Assembly (NCBI GenBank): GCA_001918745.1
Contig: MNGN01000015.1
Span: forward strand, 1 to 36,466
Direction of reading: 5' to 3'
Length of the DNA: 36,466 bases
From: Crenarchaeota archaeon 13_1_40CM_3_52_17
GTDB lineage: Archaea; Thermoproteota; Bathyarchaeia; 40CM-2-53-6
In this document: positions 25,290 to 33,000 of the stretch, one piece after another
Layout: every line of letters starts with the position of its first letter
Numbering within the stretch: the stretch's first letter is position 1
The notes under the pieces: generated by a model
What the model was told of the DNA's origin: nothing
What the model saw: only the letters and a program-made list of their open reading frames with translations
The model's database searches: none
Program-made: the position numbers and the translations under genes

Positions 25290-25655
25290 TTATTGTTCGC
25301 TGCCCATCGAGGTTTCGCGGTTCTGATCTTCCCGGCTGAAGCTGGAACCGAAGTCGGAGAATATTGAAATATTCTCAGTTGACGAGGAGCCGAACAGGGA
25401 ACTATCAGATGGCACCTGCCAGGATGGCAGCGTTGCGTCTGGACTCGCCGCAGGACTCGCAGCCGGCGGTTTCGCGGTAGGCCTGGTTTTCTTTCCCTCT
25501 TTGACATACATTATTACAATCTTGTACGACTCGCGGCAGCTTTTGCATCGTCCAACCTGGACAACCCGTTTGAGCCTGAGAGTATGGGTCTTGCAGCTGG
25601 GACAGTCGATGAAATGGCTTCGGACGACCGGCTCTTCCGTATTGATAGTCTTCAT
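25290..25655 (-). CDS. Small zinc-ribbon protein with low-complexity tail
   Basis: A 121-residue protein of unknown function. Residues 18-40 form a four-cysteine zinc ribbon (CPSCKTH...CKSC), followed by a short beta-like strand (YKIVIMYVKEG). The remainder is low complexity, rich in Pro, Ala and Ser, then Ser/Phe/Asp (SIFSDFGSSFS), and is probably unstructured. There is no signal peptide. Its stop codon lies right beside intergenic element B, as the other zinc-ribbon gene at 11003 lies beside element A. Confidence 0.65.
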   Translation of the reverse strand: MKTINTEEPVVRSHFIDCPSCKTHTLRLKRVVQVGRCKSCRESYKIVIMYVKEGKKTRPTAKPPAASPAASPDATLPSWQVPSDSSLFGSSSTENISIFSDFGSSFSREDQNRETSMGSEQ

Positions 25656-25838
25656 CTATGCAACGCCTCCAACCCTAATGACTCACGACATAGCCATTCT
25701 GTAACTCGCCCAGAAGGCCCAAACGTGACCTATTCCCGATCGCAAGGACGAATCTTCCTAGATCCACTAATCCGAAAGGTTATGAAAACTCGAAAAAAAA
25801 GACTAGTCCAGGATTTCAGCATCAATGGTTTTGACACC

Positions 25839-25847
25839 CTTAAAAGT
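25839..25847 (+). promoter_or_regulatory. TATA box of the SPFH two-gene unit
   Basis: CTTAAAAGT predicts a transcript start near 25868, about 24 bases before the TTG start at 25892. It lies inside the ORF 25584..25895, which argues against that ORF. Confidence 0.4.
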
Positions 25848-25891
25848 AACATAGACGTGAAATCTGAACATATCAAAGAGAAGGTTCGAAG

Positions 25892-26434
25892 TTGAGCCAG
25901 CCGAGCAACTCGTTTTACGACCGGGCCAAATCCCAGACCAATCTACAGGAGAAGATCATGCTCCTAATTCCGGGATTCCATGGATACAAGGAGAGAGAGA
26001 TCCGGCGCGAGTCGGACAAGCTTCTCAGAAACCAAATCTACCAGAAACTGTCCGGTGCCGAAGCACAAGCCAAGGACACCTACAGATCACTCGTCAACCA
26101 AGGCATCAACGACACGTGGGACGACACAGATCATCTCATGGCACGGCTCGACAGGGTTGTCGAACGAATCAACCACTCAGAATACGGATACGCCGGCTTC
26201 TTCGACGTTACAAAAGTCAAGGAACCCGATTTGGATCGCATGATGGATTATGACATGCAACTCTTACAGATGACGGACAGCGTAACAACCGCCATCCAAG
26301 GCCTCAAAGATACCGTGGATAATGGACATGTTCAAGACGCCAGAGGAAAGATCTCCGACGCAATGAAAGCCGTCGACGCCCTCGAGACCGCGTACAACGG
26401 CCGCAAAGACGTAATCCTAGGAGTCCAGCAGTAA
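25892..26434 (+). CDS. Helical protein paired with SPFH protein
   Basis: A 180-residue, strongly charged, helix-rich soluble protein of unknown family. Features: GFHGYKEREIRRESDKLLRNQIYQKL, then long amphipathic helices (DTDHLMARLDRVVERINHSEYGYAGFFDV) and a C-terminal helical pair (MTDSVTTAIQGLKDTVDNG..., ISDAMKAVDALETAYNGR). No cysteines, signal peptide or membrane segment. The TTG at 25892 is the start. Its stop codon TAA is followed directly by the ATG of the SPFH gene (TAAATG), so the two are surely cotranslated and probably work together. A role like PspA-type membrane-coating proteins, which pair with SPFH proteins in bacteria, is a guess from context and helical content. Confidence 0.75.
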   Translation: MSQPSNSFYDRAKSQTNLQEKIMLLIPGFHGYKEREIRRESDKLLRNQIYQKLSGAEAQAKDTYRSLVNQGINDTWDDTDHLMARLDRVVERINHSEYGYAGFFDVTKVKEPDLDRMMDYDMQLLQMTDSVTTAIQGLKDTVDNGHVQDARGKISDAMKAVDALETAYNGRKDVILGVQQ

Positions 26435-27406
26435 ATGCCACAAGTCATAGAGTGGAGAGCAGCAGGCCCAGACGACATCGTCTGGCGATATCCAGTAGAA
26501 GAAATCACCAACGCGGCACAGTTAGTCGTTCACGAGTATGAGACGGCCGTCTTCCTCAAAGACGGCAAGGCATACGACGTCTTCCCTGCTGGTAGACATA
26601 CTCTCACAACTCTGAACCTGCCGCTGATAACCTCCGCGTACCGAATATTCTTCGGCGGCAAAACACCGTTCACGGCCACAGTCATATACGTCTCTACCAA
26701 ACAGTTCGCCGGCAAATGGGGCGCAAAAGCTCAGACTACCGAACTCGCCCCCTTAATGGTTCACGGGACAGCATGGTTCAGGATAACAGACGCTAACCTT
26801 TTCGTCAACGAGGTCGTCGGCGGACAAGGAGCCTATAACACCGGGCAAGTGGACGATTTCATCCGAGGATTCATCAACGAACGAGTCATCGATGAAATGT
26901 CAAAATACGATCTTCAAACCGCGTTCACCCAGCTAGACAAAGCATCGGTCACAGTGAAAGTCAACATCAACGACGCTCTGAAAAGACTCGGAACCGACCT
27001 CGTTGACTTCAAGTTCGAAGGCATCGACACCTCCGACCAGTTCCGCGACAGGCTCTTCTGGATCAAACAGAAGGCCGCAACATCGGACGTGTTGAGGATG
27101 GAGACCGCCAAGGACATTGGATCAAGCATCGGCTCGTCCCCCGGCGCAGGCTTCGGAGCAGGAATGGTCCTCATACCCCAAGTTATGAACGCGCAGATGC
27201 AGCCATCAGTACAACCGCAGGCGGCACTCGTTGCATGCCCCAAGTGCGGAAACGGTGTTCAACAAGGAGCCCGATTCTGCCCTAACTGCGGAGCCACCAT
27301 GTTCGTGGCGCCTACCGCTCAAGCTACGACGCCTTGTCCAAATTGCGGGAAACCGGTCGCAGCGGGGACCAAATTCTGTCCCGAATGCGGGCAAAAAATG
27401 CAATAA
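26435..27406 (+). CDS. SPFH-domain protein with double zinc ribbon
   Basis: A 323-residue protein with an N-terminal SPFH / virion-core-like domain (about 20-235: QLVVHEYETAVFLKDGKAYDVFPAGRHTL, VHGTAWFRITDANLFVNEVVG, LGTDLVDFKFEGIDTSD). It resembles the bacterial YdjI group rather than stomatin, and has no N-terminal membrane helix. A Gly/Ala-rich linker leads to two zinc ribbons at the C-terminus (CPKCGNGVQQGARFCPNCG and CPNCGKPVAAGTKFCPECG). SPFH proteins oligomerise at membranes, and the ribbons may recruit partners. It directly abuts the upstream helical gene. The C-terminal double ribbon is common for this group; function in archaea is unknown. Confidence 0.9.
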   Translation: MPQVIEWRAAGPDDIVWRYPVEEITNAAQLVVHEYETAVFLKDGKAYDVFPAGRHTLTTLNLPLITSAYRIFFGGKTPFTATVIYVSTKQFAGKWGAKAQTTELAPLMVHGTAWFRITDANLFVNEVVGGQGAYNTGQVDDFIRGFINERVIDEMSKYDLQTAFTQLDKASVTVKVNINDALKRLGTDLVDFKFEGIDTSDQFRDRLFWIKQKAATSDVLRMETAKDIGSSIGSSPGAGFGAGMVLIPQVMNAQMQPSVQPQAALVACPKCGNGVQQGARFCPNCGATMFVAPTAQATTPCPNCGKPVAAGTKFCPECGQKMQ

Positions 27407-27547
27407 GCCACTCAATTCTAGACTCGCGGTCGAGGCCCGTCTCTTTCTATCCACATCGTACTCCACGCCTAGACCGGTTGTTTCTTCCCATAGGAACATC
27501 CTCTCGACTTACGAGAAACCGTCGGGATGGCTGAGAAATGAGCTAAG

Positions 27548-28309
27548 CTAGCCGGAGAGAGTGTCGTCAGGCTCGGTTTCAGAAGAGCTCTTTACCGCTT
27601 TCCGCCATTCTCTCGCCTTGTCCCCAAGTCCGCGAAGTAGCCTGTCCTCTTCACGTGTAAGGAGTTCGCCTTTGCCTATCTTACTTCTTAGCGAGGATAT
27701 TGTCATCTCGTCTACCTCTATCGGATATCCTGACTCTTCGATAGAATGCAAAAGCGACCTGGCTTGAATCTTTCCCGCTTCGGCATCCTGTGTCTTTGCT
27801 TTCCCTTCGCCACTGGTTACCTTGCTTGGTCCGGTTGAGATTGGTATGAAGGCGATAATGTCGGTGATGGCGCCTGTGCGTTCTGACTGGTTCCTGAGGG
27901 ATGGTGTTACCTTCATCCCTATTGATACTCGATTAGGATCGTCCATGTTGATCAGGTGGACTATTCCTCCCTTGACGCCTTCAAACTTCACTAGGCACAC
28001 CATTATCGGCGAGTCAGTGTCAGAACCTGATCTGTTCCTATTGACAGAAGTGAAGCTGTAGACATAACCCGGCATGTCGATCGGGAACTGGTCTTTCATC
28101 TCGATGAAACAGTCAGGGCAGTACATTCTGGCCGGAATGTACGTGTTCTTACACTTGGAACATTTCGAGACCAGGAAACGGCCATTGTCCCGGAGCTCGC
28201 GTCGGAATTCCTCGCCTGCAACCCCTGCGGTGTAGTGGTATTCCAGAGGTATGCTGTCGGTCCAGTGCCGAGCCTGGCTTGGTTGGGCGAGTTTCTCTAG
28301 GATCGGCAT
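27548..28309 (-). CDS. DUF35 OB-fold acyl-CoA-associated protein (long form)
   Basis: A DUF35 protein (253 residues) with an N-terminal rubredoxin-like zinc ribbon (CSKCKNTYIPARMYCPDCF, about residues 50-70) and an OB fold (GYVYSFTSVNR, VCLVKFEGVKGGIVHLIN, GMKVTP). DUF35 partners of thiolases bind the CoA part of the substrate. Here a C-terminal extension of about 85 residues (GEGKAKTQDAEAGKIQARSLLHSIEESGYPIEVDEMTISSLRSKIGKGELLTREEDRLLRGL) is extra compared with the shorter neighbour and looks helical. It is the last gene of the four-gene operon, three bases after the other DUF35 gene. Two DUF35 genes may mean one for each thiolase-like subunit. Confidence 0.88.
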   Translation of the reverse strand: MPILEKLAQPSQARHWTDSIPLEYHYTAGVAGEEFRRELRDNGRFLVSKCSKCKNTYIPARMYCPDCFIEMKDQFPIDMPGYVYSFTSVNRNRSGSDTDSPIMVCLVKFEGVKGGIVHLINMDDPNRVSIGMKVTPSLRNQSERTGAITDIIAFIPISTGPSKVTSGEGKAKTQDAEAGKIQARSLLHSIEESGYPIEVDEMTISSLRSKIGKGELLTREEDRLLRGLGDKAREWRKAVKSSSETEPDDTLSG

Positions 28310-28312
28310 TTC

Positions 28313-28828
28313 TCACTCGTCTCCGATCGGTTTGAAGTAGCGGATATCTGTGATGGCGCCTTGTCGTTCGCTGGATGACTTCCATACTGCTCTGACTCTC
28401 ATGCCTACTTTGATCTTTGACGGCTCAACTTCTCCCAGATTGTGGAGGATTCCCATTCCAGGAGTCGCGCCGTCAAGATCTACGACAGCAACGAGTATGG
28501 GTGTTTTCAGTCGTCTCGCATCAGTTCCGACGTGGGATATGGAATAGGTATTGATGGTACCAGTATCTTTGATGCGGACCCATTCGTCGGTGGGCCTGAA
28601 GCATCGTTCGCAGTACATTCGTGGTGGTACAAGGATTCGTTCGCAGTTCAGACATTTTCTAGCGATGATCCTTCCCTCTTTCAGTTCGGCCAGGAACCGG
28701 CTGATGGCGACTCCTGCGGCCCAGCTGTACTTGGGCTCAAATTTGTAGACGACATCGAGGTACTTTCCCTCCTTCACATCCTCGGGAGTAATTTCGTGGC
28801 CTGGATAGCTAGTGATCTTCTGGGACAT
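28313..28828 (-). CDS. DUF35 OB-fold acyl-CoA-associated protein (short form)
   Basis: A 171-residue DUF35 protein with zinc ribbon CLNCERILVPPRMYCERCF (about residues 59-77) and OB-fold strands (GTINTYSISHVG, ILVAVVDLDGATPGMGILHNLGEV, GMRVRAVW). The helical N-terminus (YSWAAGVAISRFLAELKEGRIIARKC) corresponds to the one in the long form. It is the third gene of the operon, 12 bases after the thiolase-like gene. DUF35/thiolase complexes include archaeal acetoacetyl-CoA thiolase/HMG-CoA synthase and the bacterial steroid side-chain aldolase Ltp2-ChsH2; the present partners resemble the second case more because the thiolase cysteine is missing. Confidence 0.9.
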   Translation of the reverse strand: MSQKITSYPGHEITPEDVKEGKYLDVVYKFEPKYSWAAGVAISRFLAELKEGRIIARKCLNCERILVPPRMYCERCFRPTDEWVRIKDTGTINTYSISHVGTDARRLKTPILVAVVDLDGATPGMGILHNLGEVEPSKIKVGMRVRAVWKSSSERQGAITDIRYFKPIGDE

Positions 28829-28840
28829 TTTCAGCTCTCT

Positions 28841-30001
28841 TTAAGACCTCATTACCGCGACCGTGCCAACTTGCATCAGGTCACCCCAGGCCTGAGCGAG
28901 ACCTGTTCGAGCGTCCTTCTTCACCTGTCGCTTGCCTGCTTCTCCTCGGAGCTGCCAGAATACTTCGCAGATCTTCATCATACCTGCAGCCGCGATTGGA
29001 TTACCAACGCCCAATAGTCCTCCTGAGGGACAGACCGGCAAGTCACCGTCCCGCTGCGTAACGCCGTCAACGGCCATCTTGGGAGCCTCTCCCTTTCCAG
29101 CCAGTTGCAGTCCTTCCATGTGGTGGAGTTCCTTGTAGTCGAACGGATCGTATACTTCTGCGATATCGATCTCTTTCCGGGGCTTTTTGATCCCCGCCAT
29201 CTTATAGGCCATCCAGGCAGCCCTCTCAACATACTCAGGATAGGCCAAGTCCCGATTCGTCCAGTGTGTCGTGTCAAGGGTCCAGCCTACACCGTCCAGC
29301 CAGACAGGCTGGTCAGTCAGTTTTTTCGCAACTTTCTCGGAAGCAAGGACGACCGCGGCAGCTCCATCGCTAGGAGGACTCACGTCCAACCGTTTCACAG
29401 GCCAACAAATCGGCTCGGAGTTCATGACGTCCTCAACAGTTATCTTGGCGCCCAGCTGAGCACAAGGATGATCTACAGCGTTTCCCTTGTTCTTGACCGC
29501 AACGCTCGCGATCTCCTCCTCCTTGATCCCATACTTGTGCATATACCGCCTCATCTCCAACGAGAAAATCCACAACAACGTCGTCCCGAGCGGCCTCTCC
29601 AAGATCTGATCGAAGATGCTCCAGAACGCATACTGAGGATGAGGGTGCAAAGGTGACATCTTCTCTTCGGCAACGCAAAGACAAGTATCATACATTCCTG
29701 AGGCAACGTTCCACCATCCGCCAATAGGCGTGAAAACCCCTGTTCCACCTCCAACGTAGACGCGCTGGTTGGGCTTTCCTATCCCACCCATCCCGTCCAA
29801 GAGGTATTCTCCCTTCATATGCACGCCGTCAAACGCGTCAGGAGCTGAGCCAGATACCACTGATTGAATGTCTTTCAGTTCAAGCCCGGCAGAGTCGAGA
29901 GCCATTCTTGTCGCTTCGAACGAGAGTTCTTTCGGACTTTCTAGCATTCGGCGACGGAATAGTGTCATCCCTGCTCCGACAATTGCTACACGATTTTTCA
30001 C
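28841..30001 (-). CDS. Thiolase-fold protein lacking nucleophilic Cys and GHP histidine
   Basis: A thiolase-superfamily protein (386 residues) of the SCPx/archaeal type. Aligning VASGMYDTCLCVAEEKMS with the usual SG..D....G.E.MS region puts the nucleophile position at G85 (GGGTG instead of xCASG). The later GHPxGATG motif reads GVGNPIAAAG, with N334 in place of histidine. The terminal Cys of ordinary thiolases is also absent. Near the SCPx VHDAF site it has EVYDPFDYKEL, giving Y284 and Y289. It therefore cannot use classical thiolysis chemistry. Possible roles are a retro-aldolase, as for Ltp2, or a non-catalytic subunit. It starts 13 bases after the sister gene 30015..31166. Confidence 0.88.
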   Translation of the reverse strand: MKNRVAIVGAGMTLFRRRMLESPKELSFEATRMALDSAGLELKDIQSVVSGSAPDAFDGVHMKGEYLLDGMGGIGKPNQRVYVGGGTGVFTPIGGWWNVASGMYDTCLCVAEEKMSPLHPHPQYAFWSIFDQILERPLGTTLLWIFSLEMRRYMHKYGIKEEEIASVAVKNKGNAVDHPCAQLGAKITVEDVMNSEPICWPVKRLDVSPPSDGAAAVVLASEKVAKKLTDQPVWLDGVGWTLDTTHWTNRDLAYPEYVERAAWMAYKMAGIKKPRKEIDIAEVYDPFDYKELHHMEGLQLAGKGEAPKMAVDGVTQRDGDLPVCPSGGLLGVGNPIAAAGMMKICEVFWQLRGEAGKRQVKKDARTGLAQAWGDLMQVGTVAVMRS

Positions 30002-30014
30002 CGCTGGACTCCTC

Positions 30015-31166
30015 CTAGTTTCCTAGCACCGCCACAGCTCCGGTGGCTGTGGGTATTCCTCTCCAGCTCTGAACCAAGGCTTTCTTCACCGTTGGAATCT
30101 GTAAGCGTCCCGCTTGTCCTCGGAGTTGTAGAACCGCCTCAAGCACTCTGTGAAGACCAGTTGCCTCCAACAGATGTCCAACCCCAAGGGACCCGCCCGA
30201 CGCGTTTACGGGCAAGCGTCCGTCTATATCGAAGGCACCTGACTCGAGCATCTTACCCGCTTTGCCTTTCGCGGCAAGTTTGAGGGCTTCGAGGCTTTGA
30301 AGCTCCTTGTAGGAATAAGTATCATCAATCTCAGCGAGGTCAAAGTAGGTTGCAGGATTTCGCACTCCCGCCATCTTGTATGCGCGAGCCGCTGACTGCT
30401 CCGCGTAGGCCGCCTTCGCCATATCTCGATCCTCTATCCACGGCGTATCAGAGCTCCAACCGATGCCGTTTATCCAGACTGTGTGGTTGCCGAGTTTCTT
30501 GGCCTTCTGGGCCGAGGCCAACACGAAGACGATACTTGCATCGATAGTCTTGCTCACTTCCAATTCGGTAAGGGGGGAAGCAGCAATTTTAGAGCTGAGG
30601 ACTGCCCTCTTGTCCAAATTTGCTCCGTGCACGCCGCGAGGGTTCAGCAGGGCGTTTTTCTTGTTCTTGACGGCCACCTGTGCGCAGTAATCTCTTTTTG
30701 TTCCAGTCTCTTTCAAGTAGCGAGCCATTTCAAGCCCAGCCACAAACCTCGGGTCCGCGTTAACATGGTGATCGTAGATCGGGTCTAGGGCGAAGCTTGA
30801 GATTTCGTCCGGGTTCAGAACGTCTGAGCTCTTGCAGTGAGACTCCACAACCGCAACGTCTGCAATCCCGGACATGATATGCATGCAAGCTGTTGCAAGA
30901 CCGACAATCCCGTCGGACGATATAGTGCACAATGGCTTGAGCACAGCCCCGAGCTGATCGGGCATGTACTCGTCAGTTATGCTGATTCCCTCCCAGAAGT
31001 CTTCGGTGCAGCAAACGAAGCTATGAACGTCCTTCCGAGGATCTATTCCAGCATCCTCATAGGCGCGGCTTGCGGCTTCAAACATTAGCTCCCGCGTTGA
31101 GAGGCCAGGCGTCATCGAGTCGAAGCCGGAATATCCGACGCCCACTATTCCAATTCGTAGAGGCAA
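30015..31166 (-). CDS. Thiolase-fold protein with Ser at the nucleophile position
   Basis: The paralogue and operon leader (383 residues). Counting back from MHIMSGIAD places the nucleophile at S83 (SSDG), not cysteine, although a cysteine lies three residues earlier (C80). The active-site histidine is kept (GVGHLLEATG, H331). The segment DLAEIDDTYSYKEL keeps one of the two tyrosines of its sister (Y286 aligned with Y289). The two subunits thus differ at each catalytic position, which suggests a heteromer with one active partner. The start is TTG at 31166, about 11 bases after the transcript start predicted from TTATAGTA at 31199-31206. Confidence 0.87.
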   Translation of the reverse strand: MPLRIGIVGVGYSGFDSMTPGLSTRELMFEAASRAYEDAGIDPRKDVHSFVCCTEDFWEGISITDEYMPDQLGAVLKPLCTISSDGIVGLATACMHIMSGIADVAVVESHCKSSDVLNPDEISSFALDPIYDHHVNADPRFVAGLEMARYLKETGTKRDYCAQVAVKNKKNALLNPRGVHGANLDKRAVLSSKIAASPLTELEVSKTIDASIVFVLASAQKAKKLGNHTVWINGIGWSSDTPWIEDRDMAKAAYAEQSAARAYKMAGVRNPATYFDLAEIDDTYSYKELQSLEALKLAAKGKAGKMLESGAFDIDGRLPVNASGGSLGVGHLLEATGLHRVLEAVLQLRGQAGRLQIPTVKKALVQSWRGIPTATGAVAVLGN

Positions 31167-31198
31167 GAATCTACCGGAAGCGACGGCGCGAGCGTGTT

Positions 31199-31206
31199 TA
31201 CTATAA
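31199..31206 (-). promoter_or_regulatory. TATA box of the thiolase/DUF35 operon
   Basis: On the minus strand GTCTTATAGTAAA lies about 36 bases before the TTG start at 31166. It is only about 20 bases past the stop codon of the upstream gene. Confidence 0.45.
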
Positions 31207-31226
31207 GACTTCCGCGAAACGAACTT

Positions 31227-32855
31227 TCACTGCGGTGGTGGGGATGAAGCCGATGATGACGCAGGAAGTGTTGGGGGCGGAGGCTGTGGAGACCTAGCTC
31301 TGGGCGTTCCGCAGGTGGTGCAGAAAAATTCTGCCGGACCAAGAGGTTTTCCACACGCTCCACAGAATGCCGAAGGAATTGTAATCGGAAGCGGGGCCGC
31401 AGCTGGTGGGGACGCCCTGCGAGCCTGTTCCCTCCTCAACGCCAAGATCACAACTGCGATGGCGACCGTAATCGGCGGCATGATTACGGAGAGAAGTTCC
31501 GCGATGCCGAAGACGGAGATCGAGATGTTGATTGGTCCTGACACACTGGTCCTGAAAACTGACTGCACCCCATAAGGCACCGATACGCGGAGACTATAGT
31601 TGCCTGGAGGTAATTGTGCGAGCGTTGCATTTCCCTCTGAATCTGTCTTGAGGGTCTCATTAGTCGAGTCCGGAAGGAAAGTGAGAACAGTTGCCCCGCT
31701 CACAGGAAGAGAGTAGAATCGACCGATTATTCGAACGGGAATAGAGAAGACATTTCCTTGAATCGTCTGACTTAGCACTGAGTCGGAGATGAGGGAATTC
31801 TTGGCCACATTCACTCCATGCCAGGAAACGTAAGTAACTGTGTAGGTCCCAGTTCCAGATGTGGGAATTCCTTGAGACGAGTAGCTGGTATAGTAGCGAA
31901 TGTTGATGTTCCCGGGCTCCTGGAGAGAGATCCAGTCGGGAACAAACGTGCCTCCATTCAAATCGAGAAAGGTGAATGAGACGAGATTGGGAGACGTAGA
32001 TGTTGGCCATAGAGCAGTGGCTGTGGCAGGTTGCCGAATGTTGCTCCCCGCAAGGAAGTCATTGTTATGCCCTTCAACCTCCTGGACACCATACGAGATC
32101 GGTAGACCTGTCTGACTCATGTAGCCAGTGCAACAGTAAGCGCTCGCAGACAGCATTTGTTGCCAAGCCCCTCCTTTGCGTATTTGTATATCCCTGAACT
32201 CCGCGGGTCCGATGATGTCTTTGTTATCGCTGGTTTGTGCCACCTCTGCGATCCCGGCTGGTGAATGTCCACCAGAGCTAGTTGCCCCGGCTCCCAGGTA
32301 GCTCGGATCTGTTGGAGGCGGCGAATTTCCAAGTAGGTTGCCGTCCATGTAGAATGACCAGATACCGTTTCCAGTGTGAATCATTGAGTAAGTGTGCCAA
32401 GACCCAACAGGGCCGGCAGACCCTTCAGGGCCGATTACGGGTAGACAACTACAATTTGGGGTGTAGAACGTTTCGAAGAACCAGGCGCAACAATAGGCTT
32501 GGCCGGTTGTGCTTAGCCCGTTAAGATATCCTACTTGGACAAAACCGCCCGTTGAGAGAAGAGTGCCAATCCAGTAAGAGTGAGCATCGTTCCGGACTTG
32601 ATCGAAAACGGTTCGAATTGTGACATTGGTGCCGTCAGAGTTGTTGCTGTTGGCATCACCAATGGCGCCGATTTGGTACCAGTAATAGCCACTGGGAACG
32701 AACTCGGTTTCCAAAGGTCCCTGTCTGACCAGCTGAGGGACGAGAGTGGAAGCGGAGACGACAGCGGAGTGGTCGTGTTTGAGGAGAGCATTTGATTGAA
32801 GGCTCAGAACAATCCCAAGAACGACTATCAGAGCCCACAGATTTCTTGTCTTCAG
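31227..32855 (-). CDS. Secreted-domain, single-TM protein with cytoplasmic zinc ribbon; probable CTG start
   Basis: A type I membrane protein of unknown function (542 residues from 32855). The ORF track starts at a TTG (32714), but in the same frame upstream a complete signal peptide appears (KTRNLWALIVVLGIVLSLQSNALL), bounded by an in-frame TAG at 32859-32861. The only plausible start is CTG at 32853-32855, with a strong GGAGG seven to eight bases before it. Residues about 45-240 look like a LamG/concanavalin-type beta sandwich (SWHTYSMIHTGNGIWSFYMDGNLLG, AEFRDIQIRKGG). A carboxypeptidase-regulatory-like domain follows (SGATVLTFLPDS...LPPGNYSLRVSVP), then a membrane helix (LLSVIMPPITVAIAVVILAL) and a proline-rich tail with a zinc ribbon (CGACGKPL...CTTCGTP). 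It may sense external polymers; that is inference. Confidence 0.75.
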   Translation of the reverse strand: MKTRNLWALIVVLGIVLSLQSNALLKHDHSAVVSASTLVPQLVRQGPLETEFVPSGYYWYQIGAIGDANSNNSDGTNVTIRTVFDQVRNDAHSYWIGTLLSTGGFVQVGYLNGLSTTGQAYCCAWFFETFYTPNCSCLPVIGPEGSAGPVGSWHTYSMIHTGNGIWSFYMDGNLLGNSPPPTDPSYLGAGATSSGGHSPAGIAEVAQTSDNKDIIGPAEFRDIQIRKGGAWQQMLSASAYCCTGYMSQTGLPISYGVQEVEGHNNDFLAGSNIRQPATATALWPTSTSPNLVSFTFLDLNGGTFVPDWISLQEPGNINIRYYTSYSSQGIPTSGTGTYTVTYVSWHGVNVAKNSLISDSVLSQTIQGNVFSIPVRIIGRFYSLPVSGATVLTFLPDSTNETLKTDSEGNATLAQLPPGNYSLRVSVPYGVQSVFRTSVSGPINISISVFGIAELLSVIMPPITVAIAVVILALRREQARRASPPAAAPLPITIPSAFCGACGKPLGPAEFFCTTCGTPRARSPQPPPPTLPASSSASSPPPQ

Positions 32856-32953
32856 AGTCTATCCTCCGTTAGCCGTTGAATCAAGGGATTGTTCAGATTT
32901 TAGGAGTATGGAACTTTCTGTCGCTCTCAATCGTTGGTCGGCTCTTGGCTAAG

Positions 32954-32960
32954 GTATAAA
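32954..32960 (+). promoter_or_regulatory. TATA box of the acyl-CoA dehydrogenase gene
   Basis: AAGGTATAAACC carries a clear archaeal TATA box about 45 bases before the GTG start at 33001. Confidence 0.55.
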
Positions 32961-33000
32961 CCGGAGCTTCCAAAAAAGGAATCTCCTAGAGGCTAATCGC

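Noticed and set aside
25584-25895. 103-codon plus-strand ORF before the SPFH unit
   Set aside because: Antisense to the zinc-ribbon gene at its start and contains the TATA box of the next gene; no domain.
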